64,000 bases of DNA from Mycobacterium bohemicum DSM 44277 (GTDB lineage: Bacteria > Actinomycetota > Actinomycetes > Mycobacteriales > Mycobacteriaceae), in assembly GCF_001053185.1 (NCBI RefSeq), contig NZ_CSTD01000001.1, positions 800,333 through 864,332 on the forward strand, read 5' to 3'. A program made the translations under genes and the position numbers. The notes beneath the pieces are model-generated. The model had not been told where the DNA came from and did not search any database. It saw only the letters and a program-made list of their open reading frames with translations. Positions 55,797-64,000 of the stretch are shown here, in pieces (positions within the stretch are counted from its first letter, which is position 1; each line of letters starts with the position of its first letter).

Positions 55797-56276
55797 ATGG
55801 CGGTCGACGGGCAGCCCGCGGACGGCGACGTCGGCCGCGTCGACTTCGATGTCGCCGACCGGTTGGCGATCATCAACCTGCTCGGCGCCTACGCGCACAC
55901 CTATGACGACAACCGGCTCGACGAATTCCGGGCGCTGTTCACCGACTCCCCGGAGCTCGTTCTGATCCACGAGGGCATGACGCTGTCCGAGGACGTCGAC
56001 ACCGTGATGAGCCTGCTCGCGGCCCGCAAGGCGGCGTTCCAGGCGGAAAACAACCAGCGGCGACACGCGCTGAACTCGTTCTGGTTCGCCGGCCAGACCG
56101 CCGACGAGGCGACGGGCCATTGCTACGTCCAGGTTTTCGCCATCAAGGACGGCGGCCCGCCCGTGGCCGAGCTGACCGGCCGCTACGACTTCACCGCGGT
56201 CAAGCAGGGCGGCGCGTGGCGCTTCCGGCGGTGGGCGGTGTCGATCGACCAGACGCAGCCGCAGAACCCGGGCTGA
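55797..56276 (+). CDS. SnoaL/NTF2-like domain protein
   Basis: A 159-residue NTF2-like protein (DVADRLAIINLLGAYAHTYDDNRLDEFRALFTD). Ends GGAWRFRRWAVSIDQTQP, the usual final strand. SnoaL-type proteins are small isomerases or hydrolases; the function here is unknown. ATG 55797 follows the cutinase stop by 5 bp, suggesting cotranscription. Confidence 0.8.
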   Translation: MAVDGQPADGDVGRVDFDVADRLAIINLLGAYAHTYDDNRLDEFRALFTDSPELVLIHEGMTLSEDVDTVMSLLAARKAAFQAENNQRRHALNSFWFAGQTADEATGHCYVQVFAIKDGGPPVAELTGRYDFTAVKQGGAWRFRRWAVSIDQTQPQNPG

Positions 56277-56291
56277 ACGCCCGCGCGAAAA

Positions 56292-56669
56292 TCAGTACCC
56301 GCGCGCGGTTTCGAGCACCTCGAGGGCGGCCTCGACGTGCGGAACGATCGTCGGGCCGTAGCCGCGCACCACCTGCCCGAGCGCGCGGGCGATGTGCGGA
56401 CCGACCGCGTCGGCGGACAGGACTTCCTCGGCGAGCACGACGCCGCCCACGACGTGGGCGGCGCTCAGGCGACCGTCGGGCGTCAGTTGGTAGCGCCAGT
56501 CGCCGATCTGGGTCCGCTCCGGCTGCGACCGGAAAAATCCCCGCCGTGCCGGGGTGAAGGTCACGCCCGGAACGCCGCAGAACACCTTGACCACCAGTGC
56601 CACCCCGCCCGGACCGGCCAGGGCCGAACCGACGGCGCGGCTGACGCGCTCGTGGTCGAAACCCGTCAT
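56292..56669 (-). CDS. Conserved mycobacterial protein of unknown function
   Basis: A 125-residue soluble protein (MTGFDHERVSRAVGSALAGPGGVALVVKVFCGVPGVTFTP). It has a block HVVGGVVLAEEVLSADAVGPHIARAL that suggests an amphipathic helix. No signal peptide, and I recognise no family. It begins 10 bp after the stop of the tandem YbjQ-like gene and is probably in its operon. Confidence 0.65.
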   Translation of the reverse strand: MTGFDHERVSRAVGSALAGPGGVALVVKVFCGVPGVTFTPARRGFFRSQPERTQIGDWRYQLTPDGRLSAAHVVGGVVLAEEVLSADAVGPHIARALGQVVRGYGPTIVPHVEAALEVLETARGY

Positions 56670-56679
56670 CGATCGCCCC

Positions 56680-57465
56680 TCAGTCGCTCAGCGGCAGGAC
56701 CAACGACGGCGTCAGGTTTTGCGGCTCACCGACGCGGCGCACCGCGGTTCCGGCGGCGTAGAACTCAACCGTGTGGAGTCCCCACGCGTAGTTCGAAATA
56801 GCGAAGTGCACGCCCACGATGCCGTTTCCGCCGTCCCGCTCCGCCTCATTCTGCATGCGTGACATCGCCAGCTCGCGCGCCTGGTAGTTGCCCTGCGTCC
56901 ATTGCGGCATCTCGGCGTTGCGCCCCACCTGGCTGAGCGTCTTCAAAAAGCCTTGCACCGCAACATGAAACACGCAATTGCCCATCACGAAGGCGACCGG
57001 TGCGTAACCGGAGCGCAGCAGGGTCGTCATGTCCTGGCCGGACAGGTGGCTGGTGAACGCCTGCCCGGTGTCCCGCCGGTAAGCCCCCGGCTTCGGGGTG
57101 TAGCGAACGGCGGTGCCGACGGCGATGAACTCGAGGTGCTCACCCTCGCCCTGATGCCGCCAGTCGAGGCGGACCCCGACCACCCCGTCCGCGCCGAGCG
57201 AATCTGCTTCGGCCTGCATCCGCGACATCGCGTTCCAGCGCGCCCGGTAGGTGGCCTCGGTGAGCACCGGCAGCTCCGACTGTTGCCTGATCCCGGTGAA
57301 CTGATAGCCCACGTGGTACACCGAAACGCCCATCACGAGTTCGATCGGCTCGAACCCCGCGCCGTGCAGCAGCGCGAACTCGTTGATCGAGAGATCAGAG
57401 GTGAACACCTTGCCGGCGTGCGACAGGCGTTCGCTGGCGACCGGGTCGAGCGGATTGGGCTGCAT
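56680..57465 (-). CDS. Protein with two YbjQ-like (heavy-metal-binding domain) repeats
   Basis: A 261-residue protein built from two copies of one domain. Copy 1 (about 10-125) has FTSDLSINEFALLHGAGFEP, YHVGYQF, RMQAEADSLGADGVVGVRLDW and FIAVGTAVRY. Copy 2 (about 135-245) has FTSHLSGQDMTTLLRSGYAP, FHVAVQG, RMQNEAERDGGNGIVGVHFAI and FYAAGTAVRR. The pattern is that of the YbjQ/DUF74 fold, single in most bacteria. Function unknown; no Cys-His metal cluster is visible. Coexpressed with 56292. Confidence 0.75.
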   Translation of the reverse strand: MQPNPLDPVASERLSHAGKVFTSDLSINEFALLHGAGFEPIELVMGVSVYHVGYQFTGIRQQSELPVLTEATYRARWNAMSRMQAEADSLGADGVVGVRLDWRHQGEGEHLEFIAVGTAVRYTPKPGAYRRDTGQAFTSHLSGQDMTTLLRSGYAPVAFVMGNCVFHVAVQGFLKTLSQVGRNAEMPQWTQGNYQARELAMSRMQNEAERDGGNGIVGVHFAISNYAWGLHTVEFYAAGTAVRRVGEPQNLTPSLVLPLSD

Positions 57466-57519
57466 CGTCGGGACACCTTTCTGGGGACCCTCGGTGAGGT
57501 CCCGGCCTAGCGTAGGCCG

Positions 57520-58348
57520 CTACGCGCCGATCATCTCGTGCAACTCCGCCACCGACCACGGTTCGGCGTCACGATGGTCGCGGTAGCCCAGCAGCCGGGG
57601 CGTGGGCCGGTCGAAGCTGCCGACGAACCCGCCGGCCGCGACGAAGATGCGGCCGGTCACGTCGCGCGCCAGGTCGCTCGCGAGGTAGGCGTACAGGGGC
57701 GCCACGAACGCGGCCGGCGCGCTGTCGAGGGAGGCGCGCATCGTCACCTCGTCGAGCAGACCCTGGCGGTGCAGGTCGGCGATGTGCTTTTCGTACTCGA
57801 CCCCCGTGGACAGCCGCGTCCGGGCCCCCGGGCACACGACGTTGGCCCGCACCCCAGAGCCCTTCAGTTCCGCCGCGATCGCCATCGTCAGCGCGTTGAC
57901 GGCGCCCTTGCCCGCCGGGTAGCCGGTGCCGCCGTAGTCGCCGAGGAAGGCCACCGAGCCGGTGTTGATCATCGCCCCACGCCCCTGCCGCGCCATCACC
58001 TCCGCCGCGGCCCTGCAGGTGTGAAACGCCGTGCCGAGGTGGGCCTCGATCAGGCGGTCGAAGTCGTCGGCGGAGATGGTCAGGATCGATGAGCCGGGCG
58101 GCTCGGGGATGCCGGCGCAGTTGACCAGGATGTCGAGGGCCCCGAACGCGCTGATTGCTCCGTCGACCATGGCCCGCGCGACTCGCGCCTCGCCGGCGGG
58201 GCCGACCACCGCGTCGGCCTCGCCCACGCCCGTTGACGACCACCCCCGCGCCCAGGCTGCACAGCAGTTCGGCGACCGCGCGCCCGATGCCGCGGCTCCC
58301 GCCGGACACCACCGCCCCGCGCCCCGCCAGCAGCGGCGGCCCGGTCAT
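57520..58348 (-). pseudogene. SDR family oxidoreductase with a frame-shifting deletion
   Basis: The N-terminal frame from ATG 58348 gives LLAGRGAVVSGGSRGIGRAV and AELLCSLGAGVVVNGRG. One frame off, from about 58227, comes GEADAVVGPAGEARVARAM, the NCAGI element, Ser region and the catalytic GYPAGKGAV. In intact SDRs about 12-20 residues of helix join VNGR to the ADAVVG strand; these are missing and the frame is shifted. All other motifs are intact, so the loss is small. It may be a real mutation or an assembly error. Confidence 0.75.
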
Positions 58349-58951
58349 CGGATCGGGCACCGGAATGTGTTGCGGCCGAGGCTGTTTGACGGGTGACCCA
58401 GCACCGCGGGCTCGGCAACGGTCATCGACATCAGCCGACAGTACCCAGCGCGCGACGAAATGAGAACCGCGCCGGACGCGCCCCCTGCCCGATGACGTCA
58501 CGGGCCGCCGTCGCAGGGCTGGGCTTCGTTTGCCACCGGGCTGGCAGACCCAGCTGGCGGAGGGCCGAAGGATTTGCTGTGCGGCGGACACGCCGAACCG
58601 CGATCGGCGGCGCCGCGGCGGTCGGGGGCCAGCGATCGCGGCGTCGGTACAACAGGCGTATAGTCAACGGGAGTCCGTCAGGACCCTTTCGCCGTTTAGC
58701 TCAAAGCGGCCAGCCAGCCACACGAGTGCTGGGAATGGCTCGGCGATTCAAACCCTTGTCGCCTCCTTTTCGGTAATGCGTGGGCTGTTGATTTTCCACC
58801 CCGGCGTCGTGCCATGGGTGTAGCGGAGGTCGACGCACAGCTGCGTCGTCTCGCTGCACACGACCGACAGAAATGCGTGCCAGCAGTTTCCAATTCTGTT
58901 GGCGTGTAAGTCTTTCCGCGATGCCTCGGGCCCCGAGGAGCGTTTGCGCCG
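58349..58951. other. 603-bp intergenic region before the sigma factor
   Basis: No gene seen. GTATAGTCAACG near 58656 contains a TANNNT -10 (TATAGT). Downstream is a small hairpin GGCGA...TCGCC near 58742-58763 followed by TCCTTTT, so a short untranslated RNA between them is possible but unproved. No GTTT-N16-GGGTAT SigF promoter is seen in front of the sigma gene. Confidence 0.4.
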
Positions 58952-59761
58952 ATGACCGATTTGATAACTGCCCCCGTCGCGGCTCGTCCCGCGAGCAGGC
59001 AGTCCGACGATTCCTACGACGACGTGTTCGATATGTTCGTGGCGCTGCGCCAAATGCCGGCCGAGTCACACGAGTACAGCCGGCAGCGGGAGCGCATCGT
59101 GACGCGCTGCCTGCCCCTGGCAGACCATGTGGCCAGCCACTTCGCCCGCCGCGGCGAAGGCCTGGAGGACTTGACGCAGGTGGCGCGCCTGGGCCTGATG
59201 AATGCCGTCAACCGATTCGACCCCGACAAGGGTCCGAGCTTCATCGGGTTCGCCGTCCCCACCATGATGGGCGAGGTCCGCCGCTACTTTCGCGACTACA
59301 GCTGGGGCATGCGCGTCCCGCGGCGGTTGCGCGAGCTGCACGTCCAGATCAGCAGGACAACCGGCGAGCTGGCGCAGAAGCTGGGGCGGGCGCCGACGGC
59401 CGGGGAGCTGTCCGAGGCGCTGGAGGTCCCCCGCGAGGAGATCATCGAGTGCCTGGTGGCCGGCGACGCCTACCGGCTGGACTCGCTGGACGCACCGATC
59501 GGCGCCGACGGTTCGGGAACGCCGCGGCTGGTCGCCGACGCGGTCGGTGAGGTCGATCCGCAGATCGAACACATCACCAATCGGGAGGCGGTGCGCGTCC
59601 TGGTGGACGGGCTCCCCCAGCGCGAACGTGACGTCCTGCGCATGCGCTTCTTCGAGTCGATGACGCAGAGCCAGATCGCGGAGCGGATCGGGGTGTCCCA
59701 GATGCAGGTCTCGCGGATCCTGGCCAGCACCCTGCGCTGCCTGCGCGACCAACTCGGCTAG
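58952..59761 (+). CDS. SigF-family RNA polymerase sigma factor, no adjacent anti-sigma gene
   Basis: A 269-residue sigma factor of the SigB/SigF/SigG type. Region 2 has GLEDLTQVARLGLMNAVNRFDPDKG and PTMMGEVRRYFRDYSWGMRVPRRL. Region 3 has ELAQKLGRAPTAGELSEAL. Region 4 has LPQRERDVLRMRFFESMTQSQ and IAERIGVSQMQVSRIL. The M. tuberculosis SigF gene is preceded by usfX, its anti-sigma; here the neighbours are an SDR remnant and a lipoprotein. It is thus probably a SigF paralogue rather than the main sigF. GAGGAG lies before the ATG. Confidence 0.88.
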   Translation: MTDLITAPVAARPASRQSDDSYDDVFDMFVALRQMPAESHEYSRQRERIVTRCLPLADHVASHFARRGEGLEDLTQVARLGLMNAVNRFDPDKGPSFIGFAVPTMMGEVRRYFRDYSWGMRVPRRLRELHVQISRTTGELAQKLGRAPTAGELSEALEVPREEIIECLVAGDAYRLDSLDAPIGADGSGTPRLVADAVGEVDPQIEHITNREAVRVLVDGLPQRERDVLRMRFFESMTQSQIAERIGVSQMQVSRILASTLRCLRDQLG

Positions 59762-59877
59762 CTCCCGCACCGCGCCGGAACCTTCCGGTGACACCTCGCC
59801 CGGACCAACCGATGTACTGTGCGTCTCGTGGCGATCCGCCCGGTGTCGCCGGATGGTCTGGACGGGAGCACGATGTG

Positions 59878-60507
59878 ATGAGGACTTCGCAGACACTGCT
59901 GGCCTGCCTCGCGGCGGCGGCCGTGACCGCGTCGGTGGCCGGCTGCGGCGGCAAGTCGGCGCCTCCCAAGACGACGTCGAGCTCGGCCGGCACCGCGACA
60001 AGCGCCTCGAGCTCGGCGCCGGCCTCGTCGCCGTCGGCGCCGTCGGCATCGGGGCAGGCGAGCCCCTATGTCGCCCTCTTGATCCAGGCGAGCGACATCG
60101 ACGCACCGATTCCGTTCACGGGCACCCCCCCGGTCAGCAATCCCAACGGCAAACCGGGCGCCGCGACGACGTTCAGCACCGACGACGGCAGTCGCGTCAT
60201 CAAGGACACCATCCAGGTCCTTCCGGACCCCGGCGCGGCCACGGACGCCCTGAACACCGCCAAGGGCGGGCAGGCCGACGTCATCAAGAACCCCACGACG
60301 CAGCCGTCGAGCGTCGGCACCGGCGGGACCACCCTGCTGGGCAACTCCCCGGACGGCTCCAAGGGCGTGACGTTACTTCTGTTCACGGAGGGCAAGGCGT
60401 TCGTCAGCCTGGAGTTCGACGGCCCGCGCGACATGCTCGCGCCGCCGGACTTCGTGACCGATGTCGGCCAGAAGCAGGACGCGGCCGTCAAGAAGGGTCT
60501 TAGCTGA
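59878..60507 (+). CDS. Putative lipoprotein
   Basis: A 209-residue precursor. Lipobox VAGC ends the signal peptide at about residue 22 (AAAVTASVAGCGGKS). A Ser/Ala/Pro-rich linker follows to about residue 55, then a ~150-residue domain with LLIQASDIDAPIPF and LLFTEGKAFVSLEFDGP. It is probably anchored outside the inner membrane. I do not recognise a family. ATG 59878 follows GGGAG; GTG 59875 is possible. Confidence 0.75.
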   Translation: MRTSQTLLACLAAAAVTASVAGCGGKSAPPKTTSSSAGTATSASSSAPASSPSAPSASGQASPYVALLIQASDIDAPIPFTGTPPVSNPNGKPGAATTFSTDDGSRVIKDTIQVLPDPGAATDALNTAKGGQADVIKNPTTQPSSVGTGGTTLLGNSPDGSKGVTLLLFTEGKAFVSLEFDGPRDMLAPPDFVTDVGQKQDAAVKKGLS

Positions 60508-60573
60508 GCAACCGGCCGGCGCGCACACGGGGCCGACGCCCGGCCCGGTCGCCGATCACCGCAAGGAGTTTTC

Positions 60574-61065
60574 ATGACCATCATCGGCGGCCTGCCGGCT
60601 CACGCCCTTCTGCTGCACTTCGTGGTGGTCCTGGTACCCCTGATCGCCGCCCTGGAGATCGTGTGCGCCTGCTGGCCGGCAGCGCGCCGCGGCGCGCTGT
60701 TGTGGCTGACGCTGATACTGGCAACCGCCAACATGGTCTTGACGCCGGTGACCATCAACGCCGGCGAGTGGCTCTACGACCTGCGGGTGAGCCCGAGCCC
60801 GATCCTGCGCGAGCACGCCGAGCGCGGGGAATTGATGATCTACTTCTCCGCCGCCCTGCTGGCTGTCGCCATCGGGCTGGCCGTCCTACGCCTGAGCGAA
60901 CGCCGCTCTGAAAAGGGCGGGCGGGCAACCAAAGTCATCGTGGTGGTCGTGACGCTTGCCGTCGGCATCGCATCGATGGTCCAGATCTACCGGGTCGGCG
61001 ACGCCGGGGCGCAGTCGGTGTGGGGCGGCGACGTCGCACACCTGCAGAAGGCGCACGGGGGCTAG
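60574..61065 (+). CDS. DUF2231 membrane protein
   Basis: A 163-residue protein (MTIIGGLPAHALLLHFVVVLVPL) with four transmembrane helices. The His in the first helix (LPAHALLLHF) is the mark of DUF2231, which may bind heme or a quinone. It follows the lipoprotein gene by 66 bp. Function unproved. Confidence 0.85.
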   Translation: MTIIGGLPAHALLLHFVVVLVPLIAALEIVCACWPAARRGALLWLTLILATANMVLTPVTINAGEWLYDLRVSPSPILREHAERGELMIYFSAALLAVAIGLAVLRLSERRSEKGGRATKVIVVVVTLAVGIASMVQIYRVGDAGAQSVWGGDVAHLQKAHGG

Positions 61066-61083
61066 CCGCCGGCGTCGGCCCGG

Positions 61084-61569
61084 TCATGCGGGTGACGCCA
61101 TCGGCACGAGAAGGAAGAGCCGAAACACCCGGGCCCCGGCCAGATCCTGCGCCACTTGATAGTTCGGCCACCGCGCCAGCACGGCGGCCCACGCCTCCTC
61201 GCGTTCCTCCCCGGTGAGCAACCTGACCGTGGCAACGAAGCGGCGGCCGCGCCTGCGGACGGTGGCCCTTTTGCTCGCCATGAGATTCGCCGACCATGAC
61301 GGGTGGCGCGGACGCCCCCAGTTGGACCCCACGACCAAGAGCCCGCCGCGGGACGGCACGTCCTGCACCGTCGCGGTGCGCGCCAGCCCGGTCTTGCGGC
61401 CGGAGGTGGTGATCTGGACGTTGGGCAGCCCGAGGAGATCCAACACGCCGAACCGCCCGGTGCTGGCGAACCGGAGCAGCGCTTCGAGGCGTTCGGCGAT
61501 CCCGGCGCCGTGGACCATCATCGCGCGATAGACGGTCGGGTTTCGCGCCGCCCGCATTAGCGGATTCAT
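61084..61569 (-). CDS. Deazaflavin (F420)-dependent nitroreductase family protein
   Basis: A 161-residue split-barrel protein of the Ddn/DUF385 type. Core motif VQITTSGRKTGLARTATVQD near residues 48-65, then LLVVGSNWGRPRHPSWSANLMA near 77-98, both typical of F420-binding members. The tail has EREEAWAAVLARWPNYQVAQ. It reduces quinone-like or nitro compounds with F420H2; the exact substrate is unknown. Convergent with the DUF2231 gene. Confidence 0.88.
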   Translation of the reverse strand: MNPLMRAARNPTVYRAMMVHGAGIAERLEALLRFASTGRFGVLDLLGLPNVQITTSGRKTGLARTATVQDVPSRGGLLVVGSNWGRPRHPSWSANLMASKRATVRRRGRRFVATVRLLTGEEREEAWAAVLARWPNYQVAQDLAGARVFRLFLLVPMASPA

Positions 61570-61729
61570 GGCATGACTCTAATGTCGGCGCCGCGGGTGC
61601 GGGCGGTCCGCCGGTGAAATCAGCATGACGGCTGCGGGTTTCGGCGCCGGCAGGCTCGTCGCGGACCGAGGTGTGCGCCACGTAAATAAACTGCTTGATT
61701 TAATCGCTGCGGCGGTGTTCACTGGGTCG

Positions 61730-62392
61730 ATGACCGCGCAGCGGATGGCCCGCTCGCACCGGTCGGCAAGCACCCGCGAGGCGATCTTGTCGGCCGCCGA
61801 GGTGCTGCTGGCCGAGCGGGGCATGTACGCCGTGTCCAACCGGCAGATCAGTGAGGCGGCCGGGCAGGGTAACAACGCCGCGGCGTGCTACCACTTCGGG
61901 ACGAGGACCGACCTGTTGCGCGCGATCGAGAGCAAGCACCGGAAACCGATCGAGGACCTGCGCACCCGGATGCTCGCCGACATCGGCGACTCGGGTGAAT
62001 TGCGCGACTGGGTAGGCGCATTGGTGCGCCCCCTCACCGATCACCTGGACGCGCTGGGCACCCCGAGTTGGTATGCGCGGTTCGCCGCGCAGGCGATGGC
62101 CGATCCCGCCTATCGGCACGTCGTCACCAAGGACGCGCTGACCTCACCGCTGCTGGTGCGCACGATCGAGGGCATCAACCGCTGCCTGCCGGACCTGCCC
62201 AGGCGGGTGCGGTCGGAACGCATCGTCATGGTCCGCAACCTGCTCATGCACACCTGCGCCGAACACGAGGCCGCGCTGGCCGAGCACGGGCCGCGGTCGC
62301 GGTCGTCGTGGCCGGTCGCCGGGGAAGGACTGATCGACGCCATCGTCGGGCTGTGGCGCGCGCCCGTACACGTGGGCGCGGCAAGCCGATAA
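61730..62392 (+). CDS. TetR family transcriptional regulator
   Basis: A 220-residue regulator from ATG 61730. Helix-turn-helix [20 protein letters not shown] and [22 protein letters not shown] at about 12-55. Upstream, at about 61683-61701, an AT-rich stretch has TAAAT and ATTTA half-sites 10 bp apart, a possible operator. It precedes the P450-SDR genes by 17 bp and probably controls them. Confidence 0.9.
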   Translation: MTAQRMARSHRSASTREAILSAAEVLLAERGMYAVSNRQISEAAGQGNNAAACYHFGTRTDLLRAIESKHRKPIEDLRTRMLADIGDSGELRDWVGALVRPLTDHLDALGTPSWYARFAAQAMADPAYRHVVTKDALTSPLLVRTIEGINRCLPDLPRRVRSERIVMVRNLLMHTCAEHEAALAEHGPRSRSSWPVAGEGLIDAIVGLWRAPVHVGAASR

Positions 62393-62409
62393 CCGACCCG
62401 AGGAGCACG

Positions 62410-63639
62410 ATGACCGAACTGTCCGCCGAACCCGTTGCCGGCATCCCGGAGTTCCCGATGTCGCGGGCGCCGGGCTGCCCGTTCGCCCCGCCGCCAAAGG
62501 TGCTGGAGCTCAACGAGACCCGGCAGCTGAGCCGGGTCCGGATCTGGGACGGCAGCACGCCCTGGCTGATCCACGGGTACGACGCCATCCGCTCGCTGTT
62601 CACCGATGCGCGGGCCAGCGTCGACGACCGGCTGCCGGGCTACCCGCACTGGAACGAGGGCATGCTGGCAACCGTCCACACCCGGCCACGCTCGGTGTTC
62701 ACCTCCGACGCCGAGGAGCACACCCGCTTCCGCCGCATGCTGTCAAAGCCGTTCACGTTCAAACGGGTCGAGGCGCTGCGCCCGGCGGTGCGCACGATCA
62801 CCGACGACCACATCGACGCGCTGCTGGCCGGCCCCAAGCCGGGCGACATCGTCAGCACCCTGGCGCTGCCCGTCCCCTCCCTGGTGATCAGCCAACTGCT
62901 CGGCGTTCCCTACGAGGACGCGGATTTCTTCCAAACCCACGCCCAGCGGGGCGTGAGCCGCTACGCCACCGCGGAGGACACGGCCCAGGGCGCCGCGTCG
63001 CTGGCGAAATACCTGGCGAACCTGGTACGGACCAAGATGCACAGCCCGTCGGAGGATCTGGTGTCCGACCTCGCCGAGCGGGTCAACGCCGACGAGCTCA
63101 GCGTGCGCGAGGCCGCGCAGCTGGCCACCGGCGTGCTGATCGCCGGCCACGAGACCACCGCCAACATGATCAGCCTGAGCGTCGCGGCGCTGCTCGACCA
63201 CCCCGACCAGCTGGCGCTGATGCGCGACGCCGACGACCCGAAGGTGATCGCCGTCGCCGTCGAGGAATTGATGCGCTACCTGAGCATCATCCAGACCGGG
63301 CAACGCCGCATCGCCATCGAGGACATCGAGGTCGGCGGCGAGACGATCCGCGCCGGCGAGGGCATCATCCTCGACGTCGCGCCGGCCAATTGGGACACCC
63401 GGCAGTTCCCCGGCCCCGACCGGCTCGACCTGGGCCGCGAGGACGGCGCGCACGTCGGCTTCGGCTACGGTCGCCACCAGTGCGTCGGACAGCAGCTGGC
63501 CCGGATGGAGTTGCAGATCGTCCTGCCCACCCTGCTGCGCCGCGTGCCGACGCTGCGGCTCGCGGTGCCGGTGGACGACTTGCCGTTCAAGCACGACGCA
63601 CTGGCCTACGGCCTGTACGAGCTGCCCGTGACATGGTGA
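62410..63639 (+). CDS. Cytochrome P450
   Basis: A 409-residue soluble P450. I-helix AGHETTANM near residue 245, ExxR in [10 protein letters not shown] near 285, heme loop [15 protein letters not shown] near 350. The opening has [14 protein letters not shown], like many CYP105/CYP107-group bacterial enzymes. Excellent SD (GAGGAG). Substrate unknown; no ferredoxin adjacent. The next gene overlaps it by 7 bp. Confidence 0.92.
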   Translation: MTELSAEPVAGIPEFPMSRAPGCPFAPPPKVLELNETRQLSRVRIWDGSTPWLIHGYDAIRSLFTDARASVDDRLPGYPHWNEGMLATVHTRPRSVFTSDAEEHTRFRRMLSKPFTFKRVEALRPAVRTITDDHIDALLAGPKPGDIVSTLALPVPSLVISQLLGVPYEDADFFQTHAQRGVSRYATAEDTAQGAASLAKYLANLVRTKMHSPSEDLVSDLAERVNADELSVREAAQLATGVLIAGHETTANMISLSVAALLDHPDQLALMRDADDPKVIAVAVEELMRYLSIIQTGQRRIAIEDIEVGGETIRAGEGIILDVAPANWDTRQFPGPDRLDLGREDGAHVGFGYGRHQCVGQQLARMELQIVLPTLLRRVPTLRLAVPVDDLPFKHDALAYGLYELPVTW

Positions 63640-64000
63640 AGCCCGACCTGAGCCTCGAAATACCCGAACTGTCCGGCAAATACGCCGTCGTCACCGGAGC
63701 CAACAGCGGTCTGGGATTCGGCCTGGCGAGGGCGCTGGCGGCCGCGGGAGCCGACGTCGCGCTGGCGGTTCGCACGAAGTCCAAGGGCGACGACGCATCC
63801 GCGGCGATCCGCCGGGAGCTGCCGTCTGCCAAGCTCGCGGTGAAGGAGTTGGACCTGGCGTCGCTGGCCGGCGTCGCGGCGCTCGCCGACGAGCTGACCG
63901 CCGAGGGCCGCCCGATCGACATCCTGGTCAACAATGCGGGCGTGATGACACCGCCGCAGCGGCTGGAGACGCGCGACGGATTCGAATTGCAGTTCGGCAC
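63633..64000 (+). CDS. SDR family oxidoreductase, 5' part only
   Basis: The first 122 codons from ATG 63633: [40 protein letters not shown] (the GxxxGxG cofactor motif) and [20 protein letters not shown]. The frame stays open to the window edge. This N-terminus is typical of the long-chain retinol-dehydrogenase-like SDRs. It overlaps the P450 gene, so the two enzymes likely work on the same substrate under the TetR regulator. Confidence 0.85.
   Translation, partial: MVKPDLSLEIPELSGKYAVVTGANSGLGFGLARALAAAGADVALAVRTKSKGDDASAAIRRELPSAKLAVKELDLASLAGVAALADELTAEGRPIDILVNNAGVMTPPQRLETRDGFELQFG

Noticed and set aside
58735..58775. tRNA-like 3' half (GATTCAAACCC followed by a stem)
   Set aside because: The T-loop length is wrong and no acceptor or anticodon arm can be drawn.

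Overview
The window is high-GC actinobacterial DNA from a slow-growing Mycobacterium. The evidence is a complete ESX-5 (type VII secretion) locus with PE/PPE and esxM/esxN genes, DUF732 secreted proteins, a mycofactocin-type dehydrogenase, an F420/deazaflavin-type reductase, a WS/DGAT and two P450s. The flanking order (sterol desaturase, Rv1812c-like oxidoreductase, mgtC, DUF732, PPE, ESX-5, malQ) matches M. tuberculosis, but the PE/PPE content differs. I cannot name the species; the M. avium complex or a close relative is my inference.

Region by region. 1-5342: sterol desaturase 5' end, FAD/NAD oxidoreductase, MgtC, DUF732, two PPE genes. 6293-29574: ESX-5, nearly all on the minus strand. 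Read from the right it runs eccB5-eccC5, a plus-strand cyp143 with its divergent ferredoxin, a PE/PPE block in which a [PPE, PE, PPE] unit occurs twice, a third PE, esxM-esxN, espG5-eccD5-mycP5-eccE5-eccA5. 29966-31020: malQ cut short and joined to the 3' end of an LLM-family oxidoreductase gene. 31037-35512: small stress-type genes (SnoaL, UsfY-like, SRPBCC, DUF2505, DUF4407, DUF732), two with clear SigF-type promoters. 35535-38506: PhlG-type hydrolase plus FAD-linked oxidase operon, divergent from an IclR regulator across a 31-bp palindrome. 38580-42120: ANTAR protein, WS/DGAT with a DosR-like box, and a CsoR-family repressor operon divergent from a broken thioredoxin gene. 42148-53171: a catabolic cluster (CoA transferase, mycofactocin-type SDR, 2-oxoacid dehydrogenase E1 alpha and beta, free-standing lipoyl protein, enoyl-CoA hydratases, acyl-CoA synthetase, Rieske oxygenase, KstD-like dehydrogenase). 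53150-64000: methyltransferase, two TetR regulators, cutinase, lipoprotein, SigF-family sigma factor, DDN-like protein, P450 and mixed small genes, including a frameshifted SDR.

Working together: the ESX-5 genes form the inner-membrane complex (EccB5/C5/D5/E5), mycosin, chaperone (EspG5), cytosolic AAA+ ATPase (EccA5) and substrates (PE, PPE, EsxM/N). The 43.6-52.2 kb genes run in one direction with overlaps or gaps under 40 bp and look like one transcription unit for CoA-linked breakdown of an unknown carboxylic acid with a ring or alicyclic part. Three genes (malQ, thioredoxin, SDR) carry deletions that shift the frame, so either this strain is losing accessory genes or the assembly has gaps closed wrongly.
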